The notes under the pieces are model-generated. The model saw only the letters and a program-made list of their open reading frames with translations, did no database searches and was not told the DNA's origin. DNA of 53,900 nucleotides from Rhodanobacter sp. GTDB taxonomy: Bacteria > Pseudomonadota > Gammaproteobacteria > Xanthomonadales > Rhodanobacteraceae. The stretch is taken from NCBI GenBank assembly GCA_022730295.1, contig DZCM01000006.1:1-53900 (forward strand), written 5' to 3'. Shown here in pieces: positions 7,135 to 16,900 of this stretch. The translations under genes and the position numbers were made by a program. How positions within the stretch are numbered: position 1 is the stretch's first letter; each line of letters starts with the position of its first letter.

Positions 7135-7758
7135 ATGATCAAGCAATTCACAGCCATGCTGGCGGCGGGCGCGCTGCTCGCGTTGTTGGCAATTCCGGGC
7201 TTTGCGGCGCCGGCGACCGGCGCGTTCGGTCCGGGCGCGACCGCGCCCGATTTCACCGCGACAGCCAGCCTCGCCGGCAAGGACTTCACGTTTTCCCTGA
7301 AGCATGCGCTCGCCAAGGGGCCGGTCGTGGTCTATTTCTACCCGGCTGCTTACACCGGTGGCTGCGATCTGGAAGCGCACACCTTTGCGACCGAAGCCGA
7401 TGCCTTTGCCAAGGCCGGCGCCAGCATCATCGGCGTGTCGGCGGATTCGCTTGCGCGGCTCAACAAGTTCTCGTCCGACCCGAACTACTGCGCCGGCAAG
7501 TTCGCGGTGGCTTCCGACTCCGAAGGCAGGATTGCGGCCAGTTTTGGCCTGACGATGATCCCACCACAGAAGGGCGTGATCGACGTGCTCGGCAAGCCGG
7601 TCACCCACGGTTTTCTTCCGCGCACCACGTTCGTGCTCGATCGCGAAGGCAAGGTCGTCGCCCGATTCTCCTCGCACGACGATCACCTGTCGCCCGACCA
7701 GCACGTGGCCCGGTCGCTGGCGATCGTGCAAAAGATGCAGGTCGGCAAGCAACACTGA
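7135..7758 (+). CDS. Exported peroxiredoxin (AhpC/TSA, Bcp-like)
   Basis: A 207-residue thiol peroxidase of the AhpC/TSA superfamily. The N-terminus has a Sec signal peptide (MIKQFTAMLAAGALLALLAI, cleavage likely after FAA near residue 25), so it acts in the periplasm. The peroxidatic cysteine is Cys77 in FYPAAYTGGCDLEAH, where Thr74 fills the usual Thr position; Cys119 (DPNYCAGKF) is a candidate resolving residue. FLPRTTFVLDREGKV is the typical C-terminal strand pair. The start at 7135 has a strong GGAGG eight bases upstream, whereas the frame's earlier ATG has none. Reductant unknown. It stands alone, ahead of rnr. Confidence 0.88.
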   Translation: MIKQFTAMLAAGALLALLAIPGFAAPATGAFGPGATAPDFTATASLAGKDFTFSLKHALAKGPVVVYFYPAAYTGGCDLEAHTFATEADAFAKAGASIIGVSADSLARLNKFSSDPNYCAGKFAVASDSEGRIAASFGLTMIPPQKGVIDVLGKPVTHGFLPRTTFVLDREGKVVARFSSHDDHLSPDQHVARSLAIVQKMQVGKQH

Positions 7759-7772
7759 CGCCGGCTTGCCGA

Positions 7773-7799
7773 AGCCGCGCTTGCTTTCAGAGCGCGGCT
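7773..7799 (+). terminator. 9-bp hairpin between peroxiredoxin and rnr
   Basis: AGCCGCGCT (7773-7781) and AGCGCGGCT (7791-7799) form a perfect stem 14 bases after the peroxiredoxin stop and 16 bases before the rnr ATG. There is no U-tract, so it may be a weak or Rho-assisted terminator, or a structure shielding the rnr start, which has no obvious Shine-Dalgarno sequence. Confidence 0.4.
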
Positions 7800-7815
7800 C
7801 CGCGACGCTGGCGCA

Positions 7816-10173
7816 ATGTCAAGGAATCAGCGTCCGCCGAACCATTCCGCGCGCAAGCCGCGCGGCGCGAAAAAATCACGCAAGCCAGCCGCCGGAAAAC
7901 CGGCGGCGCCATCGCGAAAGCCTGCCAGCAAGGTGGCCACGCGCAAGGGCAACCCGCCGCCGCATCGCTACGCCGATCCGCACGCTGAGCGCGAAGCGCA
8001 GCGCTACGAACATCCCATCCCGAGCCGCGAGGCGATCCTCGCGTTGCTGGCCGAGCGCGGTAGCCTGCTGCGCGAGGATGACATAGCGGCCGCACTCGGC
8101 ATTGATGATGAGCAGCGTCGCGAAGCCTTGGACAAGCGCCTGCGCGCGATGTTGCGCGACGGCCAGTTGCTGCAGAGCCGCCGCGGCGGTGTCGCACCGG
8201 CGGAAAAAATCGGCCTGATCACCGGTACGGTCTTGGCCAACGCCGAAGGTTACGGGTTCCTGCGCCCGGACGAGGGCGGTGACGATTTGTATCTGTCGCC
8301 CGCGCAAATGCGCCAGGTGTTGCATGGCGATCGCGTGCTGGCCTCGGTGGTCGGCATCGACCGCCGCGGTCGCAGGCAGGGCGCGATCCGCGAAGTGCTG
8401 GAACGGCGCTCGCCGCGACTGGTCGGGCGCGTGGTCGAAGAGCACGGCGTGGTGGTGGTCGATCCGGACGATCGCCGCTTGCAGGATATGTTGATTCCGC
8501 CCGATGAGCGCAACGGCGCGCGTGCGGGGCAAATTGTCATCGCCGAAATCACCGAGCCGCCGACGTCGCAGCGTGGCCCTATCGGGCGCATTGTGTCGGT
8601 ATTGGGCGATCGCCTGAAGCCTTCGCTGCTCGTCGAAATGGCGATCGAAAGTCACGGCCTGCCACAAGAATGGCCGGTTGACGTGACCCGCGCGGCGGAG
8701 GCGGTCGAGCCGCGCGTTTTGCCGCCCGAGTATGCGGGGCGCGTCGATTTGCGTGACACCCCCCTGGTCACCATTGATGGTGCCGATGCGCGCGACTTTG
8801 ACGATGCCGTGTACGCCGAACCGGTGCGCGGCGGCGGCTTCAAGCTGCTGGTCGCGATCGCCGACGTATCGCACTACGTGCAGCCGGAAACCGCGCTGGA
8901 TCGCGAAGCCTACGAGCGCGGCACCTCGGTGTATTTTCCGGGTTTCGTGGTACCGATGCTGCCCGAGACCTTGTCGAACGGCATCTGCTCGCTGAATCCG
9001 GAGGTCGAGCGATTGTGCATGGTTTGCGAGATGCGCGTCAGCGAGGCGGGCGAGGTGACGCGCTCAAAATTCTATTCCGGCCTGATGCGTTCGCATGCAC
9101 GCTTGACCTACGACGAAGTGTGGCGCGCGATCGGCGAGGGCGATGGCGATACCCGGCGCGGCATGGGCAAGCTGCTGCCGCACATCGAGAACCTGCACGC
9201 GCTGTACAAGGCGTTCGATGCGGCGCGCAAGCGACGTGGCACCATCGAGTTCGAGACGTCGGAAGTCGAGTATCGCCTTGATGAGCGTGGCGAGGTGGTG
9301 TCGCTGGGGGCGCATGCGCGCAACGATGCGCACAAGTTGATCGAGGAGTGCATGATCGCCGCCAACGTCGAGGCGGCCAGGTTCCTTGCCAGGAAAAAAA
9401 TCCCGGCATTGTTCCGCGTGCATGCGCCGCCGCCCGCAGACAAATACGAAGACCTGTTGACGTTCCTGCGCGAGTACAAGTTGAAACTTCCGCCAATCGG
9501 CGAGGTTCAACCGCGCGACTTCGCGGCACTGTTGAAGCGCGTTTCCGAGCGGCCGGAAGTCGATCTGTTCCGTACGGTGCTGCTGCGTTCGCAAAGCTTG
9601 GCCAGTTACCAGCCGACGAACCAGGGTCATTTTGGATTGGCGCTGGATGCGTACGCGCACTTCACCTCGCCGATCCGGCGCTATCCCGATTTGCTGGTGC
9701 ACCGCGCGATCCGCTACGCGCTGTCCGGCGGCAAGCCGGCCGCGTACCTCTACACCGAAAGCAAGATGACGGCGATGGCCTCGCATTGCTCGCGCACCGA
9801 GCGCCGCGCCGAGGAAGCCGAGCGCGATGTCGATGAACGCTACAAGTGCGCCTGGATGGAGAAACACGTCGGTTCCGAATTCGCCGGCGTGGTCACCGGT
9901 GTCACCTCGTTCGGGTTGTTCGTGGAGCTGACCGAATCGAAGGTGTCGGGCCTCGTGCACATCACCCAGTTGCGCAATGACTATTACCAGTTCGACGCAC
10001 GCCGCCACGAGTTGCGCGGCGACCGTACGGGCACGGTGTTTCGGTTGGGCGATGCGGTGCAGGTGCAAGTGTTGCGGGCGAGCATGGAAGACCGGCGCAT
10101 TGATTTCAGGCTGGTTCCCGCGCGTGCCGGCGACGTGCAAGGCAGCGAGCGCAAACACAAGACACGCCAATGA
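7816..10173 (+). CDS. rnr: Ribonuclease R
   Basis: A 785-residue 3'-5' exoribonuclease that degrades structured RNA in the cytoplasm. A very basic N-terminal tail (about residues 1-55, Arg/Lys/Ala/Pro-rich) precedes a winged-helix domain (about 70-125), cold-shock domains, the RNB catalytic core and a C-terminal S1 domain (about 685-765, FAGVVTGVTSFGLFVEL). The metal-binding signature DGADARDFDDAVY is near residue 319, and FTSPIRRYPDLLVHRAI near 613. Length fits the RNase R family. It overlaps rlmB by four bases (ATGA), the common rnr-rlmB pairing. Confidence 0.96.
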   Translation: MSRNQRPPNHSARKPRGAKKSRKPAAGKPAAPSRKPASKVATRKGNPPPHRYADPHAEREAQRYEHPIPSREAILALLAERGSLLREDDIAAALGIDDEQRREALDKRLRAMLRDGQLLQSRRGGVAPAEKIGLITGTVLANAEGYGFLRPDEGGDDLYLSPAQMRQVLHGDRVLASVVGIDRRGRRQGAIREVLERRSPRLVGRVVEEHGVVVVDPDDRRLQDMLIPPDERNGARAGQIVIAEITEPPTSQRGPIGRIVSVLGDRLKPSLLVEMAIESHGLPQEWPVDVTRAAEAVEPRVLPPEYAGRVDLRDTPLVTIDGADARDFDDAVYAEPVRGGGFKLLVAIADVSHYVQPETALDREAYERGTSVYFPGFVVPMLPETLSNGICSLNPEVERLCMVCEMRVSEAGEVTRSKFYSGLMRSHARLTYDEVWRAIGEGDGDTRRGMGKLLPHIENLHALYKAFDAARKRRGTIEFETSEVEYRLDERGEVVSLGAHARNDAHKLIEECMIAANVEAARFLARKKIPALFRVHAPPPADKYEDLLTFLREYKLKLPPIGEVQPRDFAALLKRVSERPEVDLFRTVLLRSQSLASYQPTNQGHFGLALDAYAHFTSPIRRYPDLLVHRAIRYALSGGKPAAYLYTESKMTAMASHCSRTERRAEEAERDVDERYKCAWMEKHVGSEFAGVVTGVTSFGLFVELTESKVSGLVHITQLRNDYYQFDARRHELRGDRTGTVFRLGDAVQVQVLRASMEDRRIDFRLVPARAGDVQGSERKHKTRQ

Positions 10174-10910
10174 GCGAACACTGGATCGTCGGCATCAACC
10201 CGGTCGCAGGCGCGCTGGCCAACGATCCAACGCGTGTACGCGAGATCTTCATCGAGCAAGGCAGCCATAATCCGCGCGTCGCCGAGCTGGCAACCGAAGC
10301 CATGCGCCTCGGCGTACCGGTACACTCGCGGCCGCGTGCGATGCTGGACAAGGTGTCCGAGCACGCGCGCCACCAGGGTATCGCGGCGAATTACGAAGTA
10401 CCGGCGGCGAAGTCCGAACACGACCTCGCGGCGCTGCTGGATGCGGACGGCGTGTTGCTGCTGGTGCTGGATGGCGTCACCGATCCGCACAATCTTGGCG
10501 CCTGCCTGCGCAGCGCTGCCGCGGCGGGCGCGACGGCCGTGATCGTGCCACGCGATCGCGCGGCCGGTATCACGCCGGTGGTGCGGCGTGCCTCGGCGGG
10601 CGCAGTCGATCGCGTGCCGCTGATCGAGGTCACCAACCTCGCGCGCACGCTGCGTGACGTGAAAGACGCCGGCGTGTGGCTGACAGGCTTGGCCGGCGAT
10701 GCGGAAATGTCACTGTATGACGTCGACCTGCGCGGCCGCACCGCGCTGATGATGGGTGGCGAGGGCGAGGGCATGCGCCGGCTGACGCGCGAAGCTTGCG
10801 ACCACGTCGCGCGCATTCCCATGCCCGGCAGCATGGAAAGCCTGAATGTGTCGGTGGCGACCGGCGTCGCCTTGTTCGAAGCCGTGCGGCAACGTGGGGG
10901 GAATAAATGA
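10170..10910 (+). CDS. rlmB: 23S rRNA (guanosine-2'-O-)-methyltransferase
   Basis: RlmB methylates the ribose of G2251 (E. coli numbering) in the ribosomal P-loop. The 246-residue protein has the N-terminal substrate-binding domain (GINPVAGAL) and a C-terminal SPOUT knot with the three family motifs: DPHNLGACLRSAAAAG, MMGGEGEGMRRL and SLNVSVATGVALFE. The Arg and Asn of motif 1 and the Glu of motif 2 are intact. It is coupled to rnr upstream and to a small membrane protein downstream by ATGA overlaps. Confidence 0.95.
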   Translation: MSEHWIVGINPVAGALANDPTRVREIFIEQGSHNPRVAELATEAMRLGVPVHSRPRAMLDKVSEHARHQGIAANYEVPAAKSEHDLAALLDADGVLLLVLDGVTDPHNLGACLRSAAAAGATAVIVPRDRAAGITPVVRRASAGAVDRVPLIEVTNLARTLRDVKDAGVWLTGLAGDAEMSLYDVDLRGRTALMMGGEGEGMRRLTREACDHVARIPMPGSMESLNVSVATGVALFEAVRQRGGNK

Positions 10911-11170
10911 ACATCAGCATCAGCATCGACTGGGCGCTCATCGTCGGGCTGCTCGGCATGATCGTGACGCTACTCGCCTACTTTCTGCTGCAGGCGCAGA
11001 AGCTGCACGGCAACAGCCTCGTGTACCAGCTGATGAACGCCCTTGGCGCGCTCGGGGTTGCAGTGTCCCTGCTGTTCGGCAAGTTCAATTTGCCGGCGTT
11101 CATGCTCGAGGTGGTGTGGCTGGCGATCAGTATTTACGGCATGCTGGTTGCCCGTCGCAAGCGAGCCTGA
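10907..11170 (+). CDS. Small membrane protein, CBU_0592-like
   Basis: An 87-residue protein with three predicted hydrophobic helices (about 9-29, 41-58 and 62-81) ending in a positively charged tail (ARRKRA). The central HGNSLVYQLMNALGA segment resembles the CBU_0592-type family of bacterial inner-membrane proteins of unknown function. The ATG overlaps the rlmB stop (ATGA), so it is translated as the third gene of the rnr-rlmB operon. No catalytic residues are recognisable. Confidence 0.7.
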   Translation: MNISISIDWALIVGLLGMIVTLLAYFLLQAQKLHGNSLVYQLMNALGALGVAVSLLFGKFNLPAFMLEVVWLAISIYGMLVARRKRA

Positions 11171-11177
11171 CGGGCTG

Positions 11178-11834
11178 CTATTTCTTGCGGCGTGGCGTTT
11201 TTCTGGTGCCGGCGCGCTTCGTCTCCCTTTCGTCGACGCGCCGCTGTTCGCGAAACGCGGAGTTGTAGGCGGCGATTTCTTCACGCAATACGCGGGATGC
11301 CTTGGGCAGCTTGCCGGCGTCCATTGCGGCTTCCATGCGGCGCAGCAAATCCCAGTCGTGATAGTCGCGATAGGGTTTCAGGTCGAGGTCCCTCGGCACT
11401 TTTTTCAGGCGTTCGTCGCCGACGCTCTTCACGTATTTCTGCATGAAGCGATCGTAGGCTTGCCACGAAATCCGCTCGGCTCGCACCGCGGCTTCCTCGG
11501 CGCGCGTGGCGATCTGGTGTGCGTGCAGATAGTGCAGGTCCAACTGGTCGATAAGGGTCTTCTCGACTTCTTCGTGCAGAATCAGGAACCGGTCGACGTC
11601 GATCGTGCGTCCGCGGTACTTGAAGCTGAAGGGCAGGTGGCGGTCGATGTAGATGGTCTTGCCATCCATGCTGTAGCCGGCGAGGTAGGGGATGTCGTGG
11701 CTGCGGTCGAGCTTCTTCACGCGGCGCAGGATTGCGTCCAGCGCACGATCCAGCATGAGGCTGGAGACAAACCAGTTCGGTGTGTGCAGCTTTTCATGCG
11801 GTGCATCGGGGTGGCAGGCGCGGTCGAAGTGCAT
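11178..11834 (-). CDS. Conserved hypothetical protein with HEEVE motif
   Basis: A soluble 218-residue protein. The core reads IPYLAGYSMDGKTIYIDRH followed by DRFLILHEEVEKTLID and LHYLHAHQIATRAEE. The pattern of His-Glu-x-x-Glu on a helix, then His-x-His and a later acidic helix, suggests a metal site like that of small zinc peptidases, but it is not canonical HExxH. The C-terminus is strongly basic (KRAGTRKTPRRKK), perhaps for nucleic-acid contact. I recall similar conserved sequences in proteobacteria and phages without assigned function. It is convergent with the rnr operon (7 bases apart) and has no signal peptide. Confidence 0.65.
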   Translation of the reverse strand: MHFDRACHPDAPHEKLHTPNWFVSSLMLDRALDAILRRVKKLDRSHDIPYLAGYSMDGKTIYIDRHLPFSFKYRGRTIDVDRFLILHEEVEKTLIDQLDLHYLHAHQIATRAEEAAVRAERISWQAYDRFMQKYVKSVGDERLKKVPRDLDLKPYRDYHDWDLLRRMEAAMDAGKLPKASRVLREEIAAYNSAFREQRRVDERETKRAGTRKTPRRKK

Positions 11835-11917
11835 GATGGCTTTGCTCGGTGCGGGGAATGACGCGCAGCATACGCCAGTCGGTCGCTTGCGGACGCGGCT
11901 ATGCTTGGAACCGTCCC

Positions 11918-12265
11918 ATGCGCATCAAGATGGATCCACGTCACCAGCGCATTTACGCCGCCATTGCCGCGATTCCACCCGGACGGGTGGCGAGTTACGG
12001 CCAGATCGCGGCGCGTGCAGGGTTGCCCGGCCGTGCACGGCTGGTCGGCACCGCGTTGCGCGGGACGCCCGATGGCATGCCATTGCCGTGGTTTCGAGTG
12101 CTGCACGCGGATGGCAGCATTGCGCTGCCGCGCGGAAGCCGTGGATTTCGCGAACAGTCGCGGCGGCTGCGCGCCGAAGGTGTCGATGTGCGCAATGGCC
12201 GCGTGCCGATGGCGGCCTTCGCACTCGATCACGATCTCGACCGGGCCTTGTGGTGCCTTGAATGA
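11918..12265 (+). CDS. Alkyltransferase-like protein (ATL)
   Basis: A 115-residue protein with the winged-helix DNA-binding domain of O6-alkylguanine-DNA alkyltransferase (YAAIAAIPPGRVASYGQIA, then VGTALRG). The active-site motif PCHR is replaced by PWFRVL, so the acceptor cysteine is missing. ATL proteins bind O6-alkylguanine without repairing it and hand the lesion to nucleotide excision repair (known for the family). The start at 11918 sits close to the conserved first helix; a frame extension 69 bases upstream is not conserved in character. It stands alone, between the hypothetical protein and the HD-GYP gene. Confidence 0.85.
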   Translation: MRIKMDPRHQRIYAAIAAIPPGRVASYGQIAARAGLPGRARLVGTALRGTPDGMPLPWFRVLHADGSIALPRGSRGFREQSRRLRAEGVDVRNGRVPMAAFALDHDLDRALWCLE

Positions 12266-12373
12266 GCGTGGCCCGGGCCGCGCGCAGGGCCGATGGATGG
12301 GCCGGAAGTCCTGCTTGCGCAACTTGACGGTGAAGGGAGTAGACTGAATTCATCCGTTTTCAGGGGACGGAGC

Positions 12374-13897
12374 ATGCGCGCGCACACGATGACTATCGAG
12401 CCAACGTCCGGTGTCGCCATGCCGCCGCCGTGGGTCGTGCTGGTCGTCGATGACGAACCCGAGGTGCGCCAGGTCACCCGCCTCGTGCTGGCGAATGTTG
12501 AATTCGACGGGCGCCGGCTCGAATTGCTGGAAGCGGCGAGTGCCGCCGAAGCAGTGGCCATCCTGCGTGAGCGCTGCGACGTGGCCGTGCTGTTGCTGGA
12601 CGTGGTGATGGAGACGCCGCAGGCTGGCCTCGAAGTGGTGCGGCGTGTGCGCGAGGACCTCGGCAACCATCTGGTACGCATCGTGCTGCGCACGGGTCAG
12701 CCTGGCGAGGCGCCCGAGCTCGAGGTGGTCACGGCGTACGACATCAATGACTATCGCGAGAAGACCGAGCTGACCGCGACCCGGCTCATCGTCACCCTGT
12801 ACACCGCGCTGAGGTCGTACGGCGACCTGCGGACAATTGAAGCACAGCGCCGGGGGCTGGAGCAGGTCATTGGTGCGTCCGCGCAAATTTTCGCGCGCCA
12901 CAATCCTAACGACTTTACGCACGCCATGCTGCAACAGCTGGAAGAGTTGCTCGGCAACGGCACGGACATTTTCTGTTGCGAGTTGCCCGGGCAACAGCGC
13001 AATGGTGATTCCGGTTTCGCGGTGCAGGCCGGGACGGGGCGGTTCCAGAACATGCTGGGTCGCGATCCGGGCCCGTTGCTGGCGCCCGCCGCGCTGTTCG
13101 CGATGCGCGACACGTGCCGAGACGGCACCAGCCGTTACGGTGACGAGGTGTGCGTGCTGCATCTGGCGGCAGGTTTCGAGCGGCCATGTTTGTTGTTCGT
13201 ATGCCTGTCCGCGCGCTTCAGTGGCCTTGATCGGCGGATCCTGCGTTTGTTCGGAGCGAACGCGGGGATTGCCTGGGACAACCTGCACCTTGCATCGGAA
13301 TTGCTCGACGCGCAGCAAGAGATGGTATTCCTGCTGGCCAGCACCGCCGAGACGCGCTCGCGCGAAACCGCCAGTCACGTACACCGCGTTGGACTGCTGG
13401 CAGGAATGCTGGCGCGCGAGCTCGGCCTTGATGTCGAGCGGTGCGACATGCTGCGACTTGCCGCGCCGCTGCATGACATCGGCAAGGTTGGCATCCCCGA
13501 TCCGGTGCTCAACAAGCCGGGTCCGCACACGGAAGCCGAAGCGCGGATCATGCGCACTCACGCTGAAATTGGCGCGCGCCTGCTCGGCAATTCGCAACGC
13601 CCGGTGATGCGGTTGGCGTCCGAGATTGCCCTCACGCATCACGAGAATTGGGATGGCAGCGGTTACCCCACGGGCTTGGCGGGCGAGGCGATTCCCTTGA
13701 GCGGCCGCATCACCATGGTGGCCGACGTGTTCGATGCCCTGGGCAGCCGGCGTTGCTACAAGGAGCCGTGGTCGCCCGAGGAAATCCGCGGCTTCCTGGA
13801 ACAGGAACGCTGCCGCAAGTTCGACCCGGCGGTGCTCGACCAGTTGTTCGCGATCTGGGACGAAGCGCTGGCGCTACGCCAAAAACTGCCCGACTGA
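12374..13897 (+). CDS. HD-GYP domain response regulator (c-di-GMP phosphodiesterase)
   Basis: The 507-residue protein has an N-terminal receiver (about 20-145: VVLVVDDEPEVRQ, phospho-acceptor Asp in LLLDVVM), a middle DUF3369-like region (about 175-310) and a C-terminal HD-GYP domain (about 325-500). The catalytic motifs are intact: LHDIGKVGIP and HHENWDGSGYP. HD-GYP enzymes hydrolyse c-di-GMP to GMP/pGpG. The start at 12374 follows GGGGACGGAG; the frame is open further upstream but lacks a domain there. It converges with the giant histidine kinase 21 bases away, the natural candidate partner. A TAGACT box at 12340-12345 is a weak -10. Confidence 0.92.
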   Translation: MRAHTMTIEPTSGVAMPPPWVVLVVDDEPEVRQVTRLVLANVEFDGRRLELLEAASAAEAVAILRERCDVAVLLLDVVMETPQAGLEVVRRVREDLGNHLVRIVLRTGQPGEAPELEVVTAYDINDYREKTELTATRLIVTLYTALRSYGDLRTIEAQRRGLEQVIGASAQIFARHNPNDFTHAMLQQLEELLGNGTDIFCCELPGQQRNGDSGFAVQAGTGRFQNMLGRDPGPLLAPAALFAMRDTCRDGTSRYGDEVCVLHLAAGFERPCLLFVCLSARFSGLDRRILRLFGANAGIAWDNLHLASELLDAQQEMVFLLASTAETRSRETASHVHRVGLLAGMLARELGLDVERCDMLRLAAPLHDIGKVGIPDPVLNKPGPHTEAEARIMRTHAEIGARLLGNSQRPVMRLASEIALTHHENWDGSGYPTGLAGEAIPLSGRITMVADVFDALGSRRCYKEPWSPEEIRGFLEQERCRKFDPAVLDQLFAIWDEALALRQKLPD

Positions 13898-13918
13898 AGA
13901 CGCCGGCGGTACACGGTG

Positions 13919-16900
13919 TCAGGTTTCCGCGAGATCCCCGAACGCGATGCGAAAATGCACGCCGGTGTCCGGCGTCGATTCCAGCCTGATGGTTCCATGC
14001 AGCACCTGGGTTACCAGCGTGTAGACGATGTGCATGCCGAGCCCCGAGCCGCCTTGTCCGCGGCGTGTGGTGAAAAACGGTTCGTAGATGTGCGCGCGCA
14101 CCTCGGGTGGGATGCCCTTGCCATCGTCGCGGTAGTCCAGCAGCACACCTTGTTTGGCGGGGCTGACGGCAATCGTGATGTGGCCGGGCCTGCCATCGTC
14201 GAAGGCGTGGGTGACCGAATTGATTGCAAGGTTGGTGATGATCTGGCTGAGCGCACCCGGTGAGGTGCGCAGTACCAGATTGTCGGGGCACTCGAGGCTG
14301 ACGCTGTTCTGGCCGTGCCGCAGGCTTGGCCGCAGTGACGTCAGCACGTCGTCGATGCAATGGCCGACATCGATGCGCCGCACATCGTCGCCGGTCTGGT
14401 CGACGGCCACCTGCTTGAAACTTTTTACCAGCCGGTCGGCACGTCGCAGGTTGCGCAGGATCAAGTCGGCGCCTTCACTGGCGCGTGCACTGAAATCGCG
14501 CAGTTCGTCGATTTGCACCTCGCCGCTCGCCACGGACTTGGCCAGGCGCTCGGCTTCATCGTGCAGCCAGGATGCGGCGGTGACGCCGATGCCAAGCGGT
14601 GTGTTGATTTCATGCGCCACGCCGGCGACCAGGCCCCCCAGTGACGCGAGTTTTTCCGATTCGACGAGCTGGCGTTGCGCTTGCGTCAGCTGCTCGAGCA
14701 GTGCACGCAGCTCTTCGTTCGCGCTTTGCAGTTCGTGGGTGCGCTGTGCAACGCGCGACTCCAGCGTTTCGTTCAAACGGCGCAGGGTTTCCTCGGCCCG
14801 CTTCAGTGCCGTGATATCCGAGCTGGTGCCGCTCATGCGCAACGCCCGCCCGTTATCGTCCCGTTGCACCACGCGGCCGCGGGTCAGCAGCCAGATCCAG
14901 CGGTGTTCAAGGTCGAGGGTCCGGTAGCTGGCTTCGAATCCGCTGGTGCGGCCGGTGATGTGCTCGCGCATCGCGGCTTCGAATCCGGTGATGTCGTCGG
15001 GATGCAGGAACGGGCGATAGTCTTGCAGGGTCTGGCCCTTGGCCTCGGCGCTGGCGGCGATGTTGGGCAGCCGGTTTTCGCGATGCATGCTGCCGTCACG
15101 CAGGTCGACGTCCCACATTTCGCTGCCGCTGCCCCAAAGTGCAAGTTTCAGGCGTTCCTCGCTTTGCAAGAGTGCATCGCGGGCGTGCCGCCGGCGTTGC
15201 AGGTTCGTACGCACCCGCCAGAGGAAGACGCCTGCGACCAGCAGCAAGGCGGCGAGGTAGCCGGCGATGGCTGACGGCGCGGCCCACGCCGGCGGCAGTA
15301 CCTTGAAAGTCATGCTGGCGATGTCGGCGCTCCAGGGATCGCCGTTGTCGCGCGCGCGTACGCGCAGCCGGTAAGTGCCGGGCGAGAGATTGGTGTAGTA
15401 GGCGATGCGGCGCGCCGCGCCGGTTTCGATCCAGTCATGGTCGTAGCCGTCGAGGCGGTACGCGTAATGCGTCGACTCGGGCGACGAGTATTCAAGTGAC
15501 GTGAACTCTGCGCCGAAATCGTCTTGCTGGTAGGTCAGCTGCAAGTTGCCGTTTATCCAGCGCGCGCCATCCGGCAATTTGGCATGATCTCCGTAGCGCT
15601 GGCCACGCAGCACGATCGCGGTGATCGCTGGCCGTGCCGGCGGCGGCGGCTTCAACAAGGCAGGCTTGATGACGGTGATGCCGCGCAAGCCACCGAACAC
15701 GAGGCGCCCGTCTGCAAGGTAGGTTCCGGAATTGACCCAGTAGCCGAGTTCGCTGCCGTAATCGTGAGTACCGAAATTCTGCACGTGCAGTGATTTCGGG
15801 TCGATGCGGCTGATGCCCTTGAGGGTGCTCGCCCAGATGTAGCCTTGGGCATCCTCGAGAATTGCGCCGATCGAATCCGAGGCGAGACCGTTGCTGCTGT
15901 CGATGGTGACGAAGTGGTTGCGTGGATCGGCCCCCTTCAACTTCGCCAGCCCGGCACCGTGCGTTCCCACCCACAGGTCGCCGTGGCTATCCTGGAACAG
16001 CATGTTGATGCCGTTGATTGGCAATCCGTTGGGGCCGCCGGCGCGAATGTTGTGGAAGCGCTTTTGCCCGTGCGCACGCCGGTACAGCCCGGCTTCGCGC
16101 GTTGCCACCCAGATCGCGCCGTCGCTGGTTTCCACTACATCGTTGACGCTGATGTCGCCAATGTCGTCGAGGGTGCCAGGCCCGCCACCCGGGCGATGGT
16201 GGACAAATGCCTTGCAGCCCGCACAACGCTCATCGAGACCGGCGTCCGTGGTTGCCACCCACAAGGTGCCGTCCGAATCCATGTACACGTAATACAGTAA
16301 GTCCGAGCCGAGGCTGCCGGGATCTGCGGGATCGTGACGCAGGTGGTCGAAGCTTTTGCCGTCCGCGCGCAGGCGGTCGAGACCGGCCCCAAGCGTGGCG
16401 ACCCACAGGCTGCCGTCGCGGGTGCGTGTCACAAACTGCACAGAATCGCTGGCGAGACTGCCCGGTTCATCCGGGTCGTGCAGGAAGCGGTGCAGCACGC
16501 CGCGTGCCAGATCGAAGTGGAGCAAGCCTCCGTTCTCCAGCATTCCAATCCACAGCGTTCCATCCGCATCGCCATACACCGAGCCTGCCGACGGATTCGG
16601 CAGGGTGAGCGGGTTGCCGGGAATGCTGGAAATTTGGGTGACCATTTCGGTGCGCGGGTCGTGCACGCTCAGGCCATTGGCCCAGGTGCCGGCCAGTATC
16701 AATCCGTCGCGATCGATCAGCAGGCTCCATAGGCGATTGGCGGCCACGCTTTGTGGATCGCCTGGCACATGGGTGTAGTGGTTGAAGAGTGTGCTGCCGC
16801 GATCCAGCGTTGCCAGGCCGGCGGCATTGCCCGCGATCCACAGGCGCCCCTCGTGGTCCAGGCTGAGCGCGCGGATCTGATCATCAGGCAAGCTGGCGGG

